Origin: Clostridia bacterium
GTDB lineage: Bacteria > Bacillota > Clostridia > Oscillospirales > Acutalibacteraceae
Direction: 5' to 3'
Assembly: GCA_017613735.1 (NCBI GenBank)
Contig: JAGADF010000002.1
Span: forward strand, 1 to 51,859
DNA: 51,859 bases
Position numbers and translations under genes: made by a program. Under the pieces are notes generated by a model that was not told the origin of the DNA, ran no database searches, and saw nothing but the letters and a program-made list of their open reading frames with translations. This document shows, in pieces, positions 34,500-42,601 of this stretch. The stretch's first letter is position 1, and every line of letters starts with the position of its first letter.

Positions 34500-36914
34500 T
34501 TAATTCTTAAATGCAGATTTTGTATGCCAGATATTGTCGGCGTATTCCCTTATTGAACGGTCCGCCGCGAAAATGCCCGCCGAAGCAGTATTCATAAGCG
34601 ACATCTGGGCAAATTTCTTTTTATTGTTCCAAAGCTCGGTAATCGTCTGCTGAGCGTTGTGATAATCCTGGAAATCGGCAAGAACCATATACGGGTCGTT
34701 GTAAAGAATATTCGAAGTGATTTCCGGGAAGAACTGACCGTTTACGCCGTTGCGGTTAAGGAAGTCGAGAACCTTTCTGATTTCCTCATTATTGTCGTAA
34801 TAGGTCTGGGGATTGTAGCCCCTGTGCTTAAGCTGCTCGACCTCGGGAGTAGTCATACCGAAAATAACGATATTACTGTCGCCCACCGCGTCGTGAATTT
34901 CAACGTTTGCGCCGTCGAGAGTGCCTATCGTTACCGCGCCGTTAATCATAAATTTCATATTGCTCGTTCCGCTCGCTTCCGTACCGGCGAGTGAAATCTG
35001 CTCTGAAATGTCGGCAGTAGGTATAAGTCTTTCAGCCTTTGTTACGTTGTAATCCTCAACGTAAAATACCTTAAGGTACTTATTTACGTCGGGGTCGTTA
35101 TTAATCATTTCCGAAAGCGCGCAGATAAAGCTTATAATCTTTTTCGCCATAAAGTAGCCTGCCGCCGCCTTTGCGCCGAAAATGTATGTGTGAGGCGTAT
35201 AGTTGCCGTTCGGATTTTCCTTAATCTTAAGGTATTCGGCAACGATATTAAGTGCGTTAAGATGCTGTCTCTTATACTCGTGAAGGCGTTTTACCTGGAC
35301 GTCGAAAATCGACTCGGGGTCCAAGGACACGCCCGTTGTCTTTTTGATATAATTCGAGAAATCAACCTTATTCTTATACTTGACCTCGGCGATTTTTTCA
35401 AGAACTTCCTTGTCTTTTTTAAACGCCTTAAGTCTTTCAAGCTCGCTCGCGTCAAGCACAAAGCCGTCGCCGATAAGCTCCTTAATAAGCTTTGAAAGCT
35501 CGGGATTGGACTGGCACAGCCAACGTCTGTGAGCGATACCGTTAGTGACGTTTGTGAATTTCGAGGGCGTAAGAGCGTAGAAATCGCTGAAAACAGTGTC
35601 CTTAAGAATTTCGCTGTGAAGAGCCGAAACGCCGTTTACGCAGTGACTGCCCGCGACGCAGAGATTCGCCATTCTTACAACGCCGTTTGAAACAATAGCC
35701 ATTCTTTCAACTGTATCGGCGTTGCCGGTTGCGTTCCATACGAAAGCGCGGAAGCGGTTGTCAATTTCCTTTGTAATCTGATATATTCTCGGCAAAAGCC
35801 TCTGGAACAAATCCTCGGGCCAGCATTCGAGAGCTTCTTTCATAACGGTATGGTTTGTATAAGCTACCGTGGAGGTAACTATATTCCATGCCTCGTCCCA
35901 GCCGTAGCCGCATTCGTCAAGAAGAATACGCATAAGCTCGGGAATAGCGAGCGTCGGATGAGTGTCGTTAATATGAATTGCAACCTTCTGTGCAAAATTG
36001 TCGATTGTATTGTAATGGCGAAGATGACGTCTTACAATATCCTGAATCGAGGCGGAAACGAGGAAATACTGCTGACGGAGACGAAGCGATTTGCCCTCGG
36101 GATGATTGTCCGCAGGGTAAAGCACCTTTGAAATAACCTCCGCCATGGCGTTCTGTTCAAGAGCTCTTATATAATCGCCCTGATTGAAAAGATTCATATC
36201 AAGAGCCGCTGCCTTGGCAGACCACAGACGAAGAACCGAAATGCCCTTGCCGTCCTTGCCGGCAACGTACATATCGTAAGGAACAGCCTTAACGGGCTTT
36301 GAATTAACAATTTCAACGTGGTGGAAGCTGCCCTCCCACGAATCGCTGACCTCGCCCTCAAAGGTTACGTCGAGCGCCCATTCCTCGTGAGGAACAAGCC
36401 ATACCTCGCCGCCGGGAAGCCAGAAATCGGGAAGCTCGGTCTGCCAGCCGTCGATAAGCTTCTGCTTGAAGATACCCGCTTCGTAAAGAATCGAATAACC
36501 TCTCGCGGGGTAACCGTCGGTTGCAAGTCCGTCAAGATAGCACGCCGCAAGACGGCCAAGGCCGCCGTTGCCGAGTCCCGCGTCAGGCTCGCATTCATAA
36601 AGCTTTTCGAGCTTTACGCCGTAGTCCTTGAGTACGCTTTTAAATGTATTTGTAAGATTAAGATTATAAAGCGTGTTTTTAAGAGAACGCCCCATAAGAA
36701 ATTCCATGCAAAGGTAGTAAACGGTCTTTGCCCCGTTCTTTTCGCCCTTTTCAAAAAATTCCGTACGTCCCCTGCTCATAAGGTCCCTGAGCACTAAAGC
36801 AACCGCCTTGTAATACTGCTCATCCGTTGCATTCTGCGGCTCAACGCCGATAAAATGAGACAGCTTGTTTTCAAGCAGTTCCTTTGCCTGAACCTTTGTC
36901 AAACGATAGTTCAT
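34500..36914 (-). CDS. glgP: Glycogen/maltodextrin phosphorylase
   Basis: An 804-aa GT35 enzyme that releases glucose 1-phosphate from alpha-1,4-glucan chain ends. The PLP lysine is about residue 654 in EASGTSNMKFMINGA; GNGGLGRLAACYLDG, INDTHPTLAIPE and VKRLHEYKRQ are also present. No regulatory extension is visible. First gene of an operon with the GH13 debranching-type enzyme. Its promoter is nearly identical to that of the alpha-glucosidase at 13056. Confidence 0.95.
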   Translation of the reverse strand: MNYRLTKVQAKELLENKLSHFIGVEPQNATDEQYYKAVALVLRDLMSRGRTEFFEKGEKNGAKTVYYLCMEFLMGRSLKNTLYNLNLTNTFKSVLKDYGVKLEKLYECEPDAGLGNGGLGRLAACYLDGLATDGYPARGYSILYEAGIFKQKLIDGWQTELPDFWLPGGEVWLVPHEEWALDVTFEGEVSDSWEGSFHHVEIVNSKPVKAVPYDMYVAGKDGKGISVLRLWSAKAAALDMNLFNQGDYIRALEQNAMAEVISKVLYPADNHPEGKSLRLRQQYFLVSASIQDIVRRHLRHYNTIDNFAQKVAIHINDTHPTLAIPELMRILLDECGYGWDEAWNIVTSTVAYTNHTVMKEALECWPEDLFQRLLPRIYQITKEIDNRFRAFVWNATGNADTVERMAIVSNGVVRMANLCVAGSHCVNGVSALHSEILKDTVFSDFYALTPSKFTNVTNGIAHRRWLCQSNPELSKLIKELIGDGFVLDASELERLKAFKKDKEVLEKIAEVKYKNKVDFSNYIKKTTGVSLDPESIFDVQVKRLHEYKRQHLNALNIVAEYLKIKENPNGNYTPHTYIFGAKAAAGYFMAKKIISFICALSEMINNDPDVNKYLKVFYVEDYNVTKAERLIPTADISEQISLAGTEASGTSNMKFMINGAVTIGTLDGANVEIHDAVGDSNIVIFGMTTPEVEQLKHRGYNPQTYYDNNEEIRKVLDFLNRNGVNGQFFPEITSNILYNDPYMVLADFQDYHNAQQTITELWNNKKKFAQMSLMNTASAGIFAADRSIREYADNIWHTKSAFKN

Positions 36915-36947
36915 ATATATCCTCCGAAATAATAATACATTAATAAA

Positions 36948-36987
36948 ATAACATAATTATTCTATACCAATTTTCTCTCATTTTCAA
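36948..36987 (-). promoter_or_regulatory. glgP promoter, shared element with alpha-glucosidase
   Basis: TTGAAA (36987-36982), 17-bp spacer, TAGAAT (36964-36959). 35 of 40 positions match 13124-13085. Confidence 0.8.
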
Positions 36988-37028
36988 CCTTTCAAATACG
37001 ATTTTGGATTTTCTCACAGTTTAACATA

Positions 37029-37057
37029 TTGTTAAAACGGAAATTATGTGATAAAAT
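37029..37057 (+). promoter_or_regulatory. rsmA promoter
   Basis: TTGTTA (37029-37034), 17-bp spacer, TAAAAT (37052-37057) with TGTGA before it. Confidence 0.6.
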
Positions 37058-37088
37058 AGCAGACAGACTGTAAAAAGGAGTAAAAGCG

Positions 37089-37958
37089 GTGTATAATCTG
37101 TCCGACATTTCAACCGTAAAAAGGCTTCTCGAACAGGGCGGCTTTCATTTTTCAAAGTCGCTCGGTCAGAACTTTCTCATAGACGGGTCCGTCTGCCCTA
37201 AAATGGCTGACGAAGCGGTTTCCGACGGCGAAACGGGCGTGCTTGAAATAGGCGCGGGAATCGGAGTTCTGACAAGCGAGCTTTCAAAAAGAGCCGAAAA
37301 GGTTGTGTCGGTAGAGCTTGACGCGAGGCTTTTGCCGATTCTTTCAAAAACCCTCGGCGAATACGACAATATAGAAATAATCAACGAAGATATTTTAAAG
37401 GTCGATTTGCCCGAACTGTTAAAGGAAAAATTCGGCGACAGAAAGGTTTCGGTCTGCGCCAACCTTCCCTACTATATAACCTCGCCCGTTATAATGAAGC
37501 TGCTTGAAAGCAGGCTCCCGATTGAAAAAATCGTGGTTATGGTTCAGAAGGAAGCCGCGGACAGAATCTGCGCGAATGTCGGCGACAGGGAATCCGGCGC
37601 GCTGACGGCAGCGGTTAATTACTACTCAAAAGCCGAAAAGCTGTTCTTTGTTTCAAAGGAAAGCTTTATTCCCTCCCCGAAGGTTGACAGCGAGGTTATT
37701 TCTCTTCGCCTTCTTAAAAATCCGCCCGTAAATCCGAAGGATATTTCGGTTTTCGGTCAGGTCGTCAAATCCGCCTTTGCCCAGAGAAGAAAGACCGCGG
37801 TAAATTCCTTAAGCGCGGGGCTCGGCATTGAAAAGAGCGTTATTTCCGATATATTAAAGCGGCTCGGCTTTGACGAAAACATAAGGGCGGAACGCTTTAC
37901 AATGACCGATTTCGAAAAAATATCAGACGCAGTTTACGAATACAGAAACAAAGGTTAA
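37089..37958 (+). CDS. rsmA: 16S rRNA dimethyladenosine transferase
   Basis: A 289-aa KsgA/RsmA that dimethylates the two adjacent adenines near the 3' end of 16S rRNA. SAM motifs: SLGQNFLID, VLEIGAGIGVLT, VELDARL, ANLPYYITSP (catalytic NLPY) and the C-terminal SAFAQRRKT. Start GTG at 37089 with aaaggag. The next gene follows with a 10-nt gap. Confidence 0.95.
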   Translation: MYNLSDISTVKRLLEQGGFHFSKSLGQNFLIDGSVCPKMADEAVSDGETGVLEIGAGIGVLTSELSKRAEKVVSVELDARLLPILSKTLGEYDNIEIINEDILKVDLPELLKEKFGDRKVSVCANLPYYITSPVIMKLLESRLPIEKIVVMVQKEAADRICANVGDRESGALTAAVNYYSKAEKLFFVSKESFIPSPKVDSEVISLRLLKNPPVNPKDISVFGQVVKSAFAQRRKTAVNSLSAGLGIEKSVISDILKRLGFDENIRAERFTMTDFEKISDAVYEYRNKG

Positions 37959-37968
37959 GGTGAAAACA

Positions 37969-38547
37969 ATGAATAACTCATTTTTTGCATTTTCTTCGAG
38001 AACAAAATACATTAACCGCTGGGCGCTCATGAGGAATACCGAAAAAGAGAGCCTTGCCGAACACACCCTTGAGGTCGCTTCGCTCGCTCACGCGCTTGCG
38101 GTAATCGGCAATAAGAGATTCAATAAAAACTATAACGCCGAGCGCGCGGCGGCGCTTGCGCTTTACCATGACACGCCCGAAATCATCACGGGCGATATGC
38201 CCACGCCCGTTAAATACAACAGCGACGAAATGCGCAGGGAGTTTAAAAAGATTGAGGACAACGCATGCAACAGGCTTCTTGATATGCTTCCCGACGACCT
38301 TCGGGACGAGTACTCGCCGTTCTTTTTCAAAAAAGACGAGGACGAGGAACTCTGGCTTCTTGTCAAGGCGGCGGACAAATTAAGCGCGCTCATAAAGTGC
38401 ATTGAGGAAAGGAAAGCGGGCAACGCCGAATTCAAAATGGCTGAAAAAAGCACAAAGCAGCTTATAAAAAAGCTCGGCTGTCCCGAATGCGACGTATTTC
38501 TTGAAGAGTTTCTTCCCGCTTACGAATTAACTCTTGACCAGTTATAA
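37969..38547 (+). CDS. YfbR-like 5'-deoxynucleotidase (HD domain)
   Basis: A 192-aa HD-domain phosphohydrolase. The metal ligands lie in EHTLEV (His) and ALYHDTPEIITGDMPTPVKY (His-Asp), with KAADKLSAL near residue 135 for the final Asp. YfbR removes the 5'-phosphate from dNMPs in the cytoplasm. The ATG at 37969 sits 7 nt after aagg; an in-frame GTG at 37960 overlaps it. It is cotranscribed with rsmA. Confidence 0.9.
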   Translation: MNNSFFAFSSRTKYINRWALMRNTEKESLAEHTLEVASLAHALAVIGNKRFNKNYNAERAAALALYHDTPEIITGDMPTPVKYNSDEMRREFKKIEDNACNRLLDMLPDDLRDEYSPFFFKKDEDEELWLLVKAADKLSALIKCIEERKAGNAEFKMAEKSTKQLIKKLGCPECDVFLEEFLPAYELTLDQL

Positions 38548-38562
38548 TAAAGCGAAAAGAAA

Positions 38563-38594
38563 AAACGGTATGTAAGTTTCCTTACATACCGTTT
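38563..38594. terminator. Bidirectional terminator
   Basis: Perfect 14-bp stem (38563-38576 with 38581-38594), TTTC loop, A-rich before and T-rich after, between convergent genes. Confidence 0.9.
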
Positions 38595-38606
38595 GATTTT
38601 TTATTA

Positions 38607-39044
38607 TCAGAAATAACTGAAATTATTTACTTCATTCGCAAGCGAAACGCGGAATACAGCGGTAAGAACGAAAACAATAATGCCGATAACCATTCCGATT
38701 ACAAACCAGATCCAGTAAGAACGCGCGAAATTCCGGCGGTTAATATTGCCCGAATCAACCGAGAAGATTATAAGGCAGATAAAGCCTACAATCGGGATTG
38801 AGAACAGAAGCATATAGCCGAAATATGCCCACGGACTTAACGGCTTATACTCAGGCGGAACCTGAGATACGGGCGCGCTCGCCGGGTAAACGGGCGTTGC
38901 CGGATAAGTGTTGTATGTATTCTGCTGGGGAATAGGCTGAGCAACGGGCTGGGGAGCCGGAGCGGGAGCGCTTACGGAAGCGCCGCAGTTACTGCAGAAA
39001 GCCGTTCCGGGAGCAACGGGAGCGCCGCACTTTGGACAATTCAT
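38607..39044 (-). CDS. Zinc-ribbon protein with Pro-rich linker and two membrane helices
   Basis: A 145-aa protein: zinc ribbon CPKCG and CSNCG in the first 22 residues, a linker of about 45 residues rich in Pro, Ala and Gln, then two membrane helices (about 75-95 and 110-130). The plan occurs widely in Gram-positives with no fixed function. One-gene unit with a perfect consensus promoter. Confidence 0.82.
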   Translation of the reverse strand: MNCPKCGAPVAPGTAFCSNCGASVSAPAPAPQPVAQPIPQQNTYNTYPATPVYPASAPVSQVPPEYKPLSPWAYFGYMLLFSIPIVGFICLIIFSVDSGNINRRNFARSYWIWFVIGMVIGIIVFVLTAVFRVSLANEVNNFSYF

Positions 39045-39076
39045 AATAAAACCTCCGTTTTTTAATTTACCATTTG

Positions 39077-39105
39077 ATTATAGAATAAAACGCGAGATAT
39101 GTCAA
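39077..39105 (-). promoter_or_regulatory. Consensus promoter of the zinc-ribbon gene
   Basis: TTGACA (39105-39100), 17-bp spacer, TATAAT (39082-39077). Confidence 0.85.
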
Positions 39106-39114
39106 ATAAATAAT

Positions 39115-39145
39115 AAACCCGTCGAAGATTGCCTTCAACGGGTTT
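39115..39145 (-). terminator. Terminator of the rplU-prp-rpmA operon
   Basis: 13-bp stem with one G-T pair (39115-39127 with 39133-39145), T-rich tail on the minus strand. Confidence 0.8.
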
Positions 39146-39156
39146 AAGCTTTTTAA

Positions 39157-39441
39157 TTACTGCTCAACAGCGTAAACGCTGACCTTTTTGCGGTCCTTGC
39201 CATATCTTTCGAACTTGACCGTACCGTCAATAAGAGCGAAGAGTGTGTCGTCAGAGCCCTTGCCGACGTTGTTGCCGGGATGGATGTGAGTGCCTCTCTG
39301 TCTTACAAGAACGTTACCTGCAAGTACGAACTGACCGTCAGCGCGCTTTGCGCCGAGTCTCTTTGACTCTGAGTCACGGCCGTTACGGGTTGAACCCATA
39401 CCTTTTTTATGAGCGAATAACTGAATGTTAATTTTAAGCAT
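39157..39441 (-). CDS. rpmA: 50S ribosomal protein L27
   Basis: A 94-aa L27 near the peptidyl-transferase centre. It opens [14 protein letters not shown], the Firmicutes extension that Prp cuts after Phe9 to expose Ala-His-Lys-Lys. [13 protein letters not shown] is the core signature. It follows prp by 3 nt. Confidence 0.97.
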   Translation of the reverse strand: MLKINIQLFAHKKGMGSTRNGRDSESKRLGAKRADGQFVLAGNVLVRQRGTHIHPGNNVGKGSDDTLFALIDGTVKFERYGKDRKKVSVYAVEQ

Positions 39442-39444
39442 TTT

Positions 39445-39759
39445 TTACACCTCTCTTACCCTAATATAATCGGGATATTGCTTTACAAGCTCTTTCATCT
39501 GCAGATAAAAGCCCTTAAGCGGAATTTCGCATTTGTTTTCATCGCCCGGATTGACCTTAAGCGATAAAAATCCGTCGTCGGTTTTTATATCGGCATTAAC
39601 TCCGATAACCTCGGTAATTGTGTTGGCCGTAAGATAAGCCATCGCCGAAACCGCGGCGCACACAATATCTTTACCCTCTTCGGAATAGCCCGAGTGTCCC
39701 GACACGCGAAAACCCGAAAGAACTCCGCCGTCTGCGGCGAAAAAATCTGCGCTAATCAT
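39445..39759 (-). CDS. prp: Ribosomal-processing cysteine protease Prp
   Basis: A 104-aa cysteine protease with catalytic His and Cys in GHSGYSEEGKDIVCAAVSA. It removes the N-terminal extension of L27, an essential step in Firmicutes. It lies between rplU and rpmA, the standard order. Confidence 0.95.
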   Translation of the reverse strand: MISADFFAADGGVLSGFRVSGHSGYSEEGKDIVCAAVSAMAYLTANTITEVIGVNADIKTDDGFLSLKVNPGDENKCEIPLKGFYLQMKELVKQYPDYIRVREV

Positions 39760-39761
39760 AA

Positions 39762-40073
39762 TTAAGCGTTAATAGCGGTAATCTCAACCATTGTATACGG
39801 CTGACGATGTCCCATCTTACGCTTTTCGTTCTTCTTGGGCTTGTAGGTGAAAACCGTGACCTTCTTTGCCTTGCCGTTCTTTACGACCTTTGCGGCAACC
39901 GTTGCGCCCTTAACATAGGGAGTACCCGCTTTAAAGCCCTTATCGGTACCAAGCGCGACAACCTTGTCAAAGGTAACGTCACTTTCAGCCTCGACTGCAA
40001 GCTTTTCAATGTAGAGCGTATCGCCCGCTTCTACCTTGTACTGCTTACCGCCTGTCTCGATGACTGCGTACAT
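39762..40073 (-). CDS. rplU: 50S ribosomal protein L21
   Basis: A 103-aa L21 with [15 protein letters not shown] at the start and [11 protein letters not shown] near the end. First gene of the operon; ggaagga precedes the ATG. Confidence 0.97.
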   Translation of the reverse strand: MYAVIETGGKQYKVEAGDTLYIEKLAVEAESDVTFDKVVALGTDKGFKAGTPYVKGATVAAKVVKNGKAKKVTVFTYKPKKNEKRKMGHRQPYTMVEITAINA

Positions 40074-40160
40074 TCTTTTTTCCTTCCTTCATTACGGTCT
40101 CGCTAATCAGGCTAAATCACTGATTTATTATGTGTTTTTTAACACGCCCTTAATATGCGG
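40074..40160 (-). ncRNA. 5' leader of rplU, candidate L21 leader
   Basis: The transcript start predicted from the promoter leaves an untranslated leader of about 85 nt. It contains an AT-rich hairpin (gtgttaaaaaacac at 40130-40143 region) and the stretch tgattagcgagaccgtaatg shortly before the ribosome site. Firmicutes rplU genes commonly carry an autoregulatory L21 leader here. I cannot confirm the fold by eye. Confidence 0.4.
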
Positions 40161-40168
40161 CAAATGGC

Positions 40169-40198
40169 ATTATATCACAGTAAATGTGAATATGTCAA
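40169..40198 (-). promoter_or_regulatory. rplU operon promoter
   Basis: TTGACA (40198-40193), 18-bp spacer, TATAAT (40174-40169) preceded by TGTGA. Confidence 0.85.
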
Positions 40199-40208
40199 GT
40201 AAAATTTT

Positions 40209-40238
40209 AAAGCGTGTGAATTAATTTTCACACGCTTT
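40209..40238 (-). terminator. Terminator of the LCP-arabinofuranosidase-zinc-ribbon run
   Basis: Perfect 12-bp stem aaagcgtgtgaa (40209-40220) with its complement at 40227-40238. Confidence 0.85.
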
Positions 40239-40242
40239 TTTA

Positions 40243-41082
40243 TCATTCGTCAGATTCTTTTTTATCTTTCTTTTTCTTCTTCTCTTTTTTCGGTTTTTCT
40301 TCCTTATAACCGTAGCCGAGGGTATGGAGCTTTTCAATCTCCACAGCAGTCGCCTCCTCAATTGTAGGCTGTTCCTTTTTCTGCTTTGAAAGACCGATAC
40401 CGACAATTATATTGAGTATCATATTAAGAAGGAAAAGCGCGATTCCGACAAAGAATGCGAAGGACATTGAGCCGCTTACAGCCGTAAATGAAGTTCCCTC
40501 GTTAAGCATAAAGAAATTTCTTAAATAATAGTAACCCGCCGCGAATGAGCAAGCCGCAAGGGCGTTTAAAATAACGTTAAAACGCCAGTGCAGATTAAAG
40601 GCGGCAATAAGCAATACGAAGAAATTAAGCACGCCGAACACAACCGCAAGGAACATACCTATAACTGAAATAAGCAAATCCGTTGAGAGCTGACCTAAAA
40701 GCTCGCCCTTTGAAAGGTTAATCATATGACCTATAAGTCCCGTATCACCGAAGACCTTAAGAGCCACGTTCAGAAACGACAGCGAGCCGCTCTTTGAAAA
40801 GAAAGGAAGCTCGATGCTGTATTTTGCGAGCGGTAAAACGAGCGCAATAAGCGGCAGGAAAGTGCAGATAAGCCTGACTATGCGGAGCGGACTGCCAACA
40901 GTCGCGCTCTTGAAATTGCCTGTCTTGTAATGAAGACGGGCAAACGCCATTTCAGCCTTATCGGCGTCTTCCTCAAGACGTCTTTCCCAGTCATAATTCG
41001 GAATATTAACTCCGCATTTTGGACATTCGGCTCTGAAATTTAGAATTGTCAATTCTTTGCCGCATTTAGGACACTTAGCCAT
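40243..41082 (-). CDS. Zinc-ribbon multi-spanning membrane protein (paralogue of 9703-10290)
   Basis: A 279-aa protein: zinc ribbon MAKCPKCGKEL...CPKCGV, acidic helix RRLEEDADKAE, about five membrane segments, and a C-terminal cytoplasmic tail ending in a lysine/glutamate-rich stretch. It is similar along its first 200 residues to the protein at 9703-10290 but has an added C-terminal part. Function unknown. It follows the GH51 gene by 8 nt. Confidence 0.82.
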   Translation of the reverse strand: MAKCPKCGKELTILNFRAECPKCGVNIPNYDWERRLEEDADKAEMAFARLHYKTGNFKSATVGSPLRIVRLICTFLPLIALVLPLAKYSIELPFFSKSGSLSFLNVALKVFGDTGLIGHMINLSKGELLGQLSTDLLISVIGMFLAVVFGVLNFFVLLIAAFNLHWRFNVILNALAACSFAAGYYYLRNFFMLNEGTSFTAVSGSMSFAFFVGIALFLLNMILNIIVGIGLSKQKKEQPTIEEATAVEIEKLHTLGYGYKEEKPKKEKKKKKDKKESDE

Positions 41083-41090
41083 AAAATCAC

Positions 41091-42584
41091 CTATTTTTTA
41101 AATCTTACTACGTTCCACGAAAGAGGCGGAAGCTTAATCTGAACTCTGTCGCCGTCAAGTTCGGGCAGTTCGGCATTCTTCGGCTTGACCGGCGAAGAAT
41201 CGAAGCCGTTGGTTTCTTTAAGACCGAAGCCGCTCATCTGTATAAACTCGACGGGTTTCATCCCGTCCATTTCAATAAGTCTTACGTCAAATAAAACGTC
41301 TTCCTTTTCGTTTCTGTTGACCGCAAAAACAGTCAGTTCGTTTTCGTCGTCGCTGAGAACAGAAACGCTGTCAATATCGGGCACAAGCGAAAACTCCCTT
41401 GTGTCGTGCATCGGGGAATCGATAACCTGATAAAGCACTGAACCCCTGCCGAAATTGCTAACATGCGAAAACGGGTAAAAAATCGTCTGTTCAAACATTC
41501 TTCCGCCGTTTTCGGTCATTATCGGAGCAATAACGTTTACAAGCTGCGCAAGGCAGGCAACCTTAACCCTGTCGCAGTTGCGAAGAAGAGTTATGAGGAT
41601 AAGCCCTATAAGAAGCGCGTCCTCAAAGTTATAGATATCTTCGAGCTGATGCGGAGCCTTGGACCATTTATCAAAGGGAATATCGTTTGAATGGTACCAG
41701 ACGTTCCACTCGTCAAACGAAAGATTGACGGTATGGTTAGAATGCTTTTTGCCCTTTATGTAGTCGCAGATACTGACAACTGACTTTATAAAGCGTTCCA
41801 TATCCATATTCTTCGCAAGGAACGAAGCCGTATCGTCGCATCTGTTATCAAAATACTGGTGAAGAGAAACGTAGTTTACCGCGTCATAGGCTATGTCGAG
41901 CGTTGTCGCTTCCCATTCGCCGAAGGTTCTCATCCCGTAATTCGAGCTGCCGCAGATAACCGTTTCAATAGAATTGTCAACCGCCTTCATAGCCTTAGCG
42001 GCTTCATTGGCGAGAAGACCGTAATCCTCAGCCGTTTTATGACCTAACTGCCAGGGGCCGTCCATTTCGTTGCCGAGGCACCAGAGCTTAATGTTATGAG
42101 GTTCCTTTGCGCCGTTTTTTACGCGCATATCGCTGTAAAACGTGCCTGACGGGTGATTGCAGTATTCGACAAGATTTCTCGCCGCGTCAACTCCCCTTGT
42201 GCCGAGGTTGACAGCCATCATACAATCGGTATCGGCCTTTTTACACCATTTCATAAACTCGTCCGTGCCGAAGGAATTGTCCTCGGTAACGCTCCAGGCG
42301 AGTTCAAGCTTTTTCGGGCGAAGCTCCTTGGGGCCTACGCCGTCCTCCCAGTTATAACCCGAAACGAAGTTGCCGCCCGGATACCTTACAATCGGGACGT
42401 TAAGCCTTTTTACGGAATCGATGACGTCTGTGCGCAAGCCGTCTTCATCCGCCAGCGGATGGCCGGGGTCGTAAATACCGCCGTAGACGGCTCTGCCGAG
42501 ATGCTCGATAAACGAGCCGTAGATTCTTTTGTCAATCTGACCGACTTTAAAACTTTTAACAAGAGTAGTCTTAGCTGTTTTCAT
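41091..42584 (-). CDS. abfA: GH51 alpha-L-arabinofuranosidase
   Basis: A 497-aa enzyme that removes terminal arabinofuranose from arabinan or arabinoxylan oligomers. Acid/base Glu173 in CLGNEMDGPW, nucleophile Glu292 in SFDEWNVWY, RYPGGNFVSGYNWEDG at about 67-82. No signal peptide, so it works on imported oligosaccharides. It lies 17 nt after the LCP gene, an unusual partner, and no arabinose genes are near. Confidence 0.93.
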   Translation of the reverse strand: MKTAKTTLVKSFKVGQIDKRIYGSFIEHLGRAVYGGIYDPGHPLADEDGLRTDVIDSVKRLNVPIVRYPGGNFVSGYNWEDGVGPKELRPKKLELAWSVTEDNSFGTDEFMKWCKKADTDCMMAVNLGTRGVDAARNLVEYCNHPSGTFYSDMRVKNGAKEPHNIKLWCLGNEMDGPWQLGHKTAEDYGLLANEAAKAMKAVDNSIETVICGSSNYGMRTFGEWEATTLDIAYDAVNYVSLHQYFDNRCDDTASFLAKNMDMERFIKSVVSICDYIKGKKHSNHTVNLSFDEWNVWYHSNDIPFDKWSKAPHQLEDIYNFEDALLIGLILITLLRNCDRVKVACLAQLVNVIAPIMTENGGRMFEQTIFYPFSHVSNFGRGSVLYQVIDSPMHDTREFSLVPDIDSVSVLSDDENELTVFAVNRNEKEDVLFDVRLIEMDGMKPVEFIQMSGFGLKETNGFDSSPVKPKNAELPELDGDRVQIKLPPLSWNVVRFKK

Positions 42585-42601
42585 CCGAATTCCTCCGAAA
42601 A

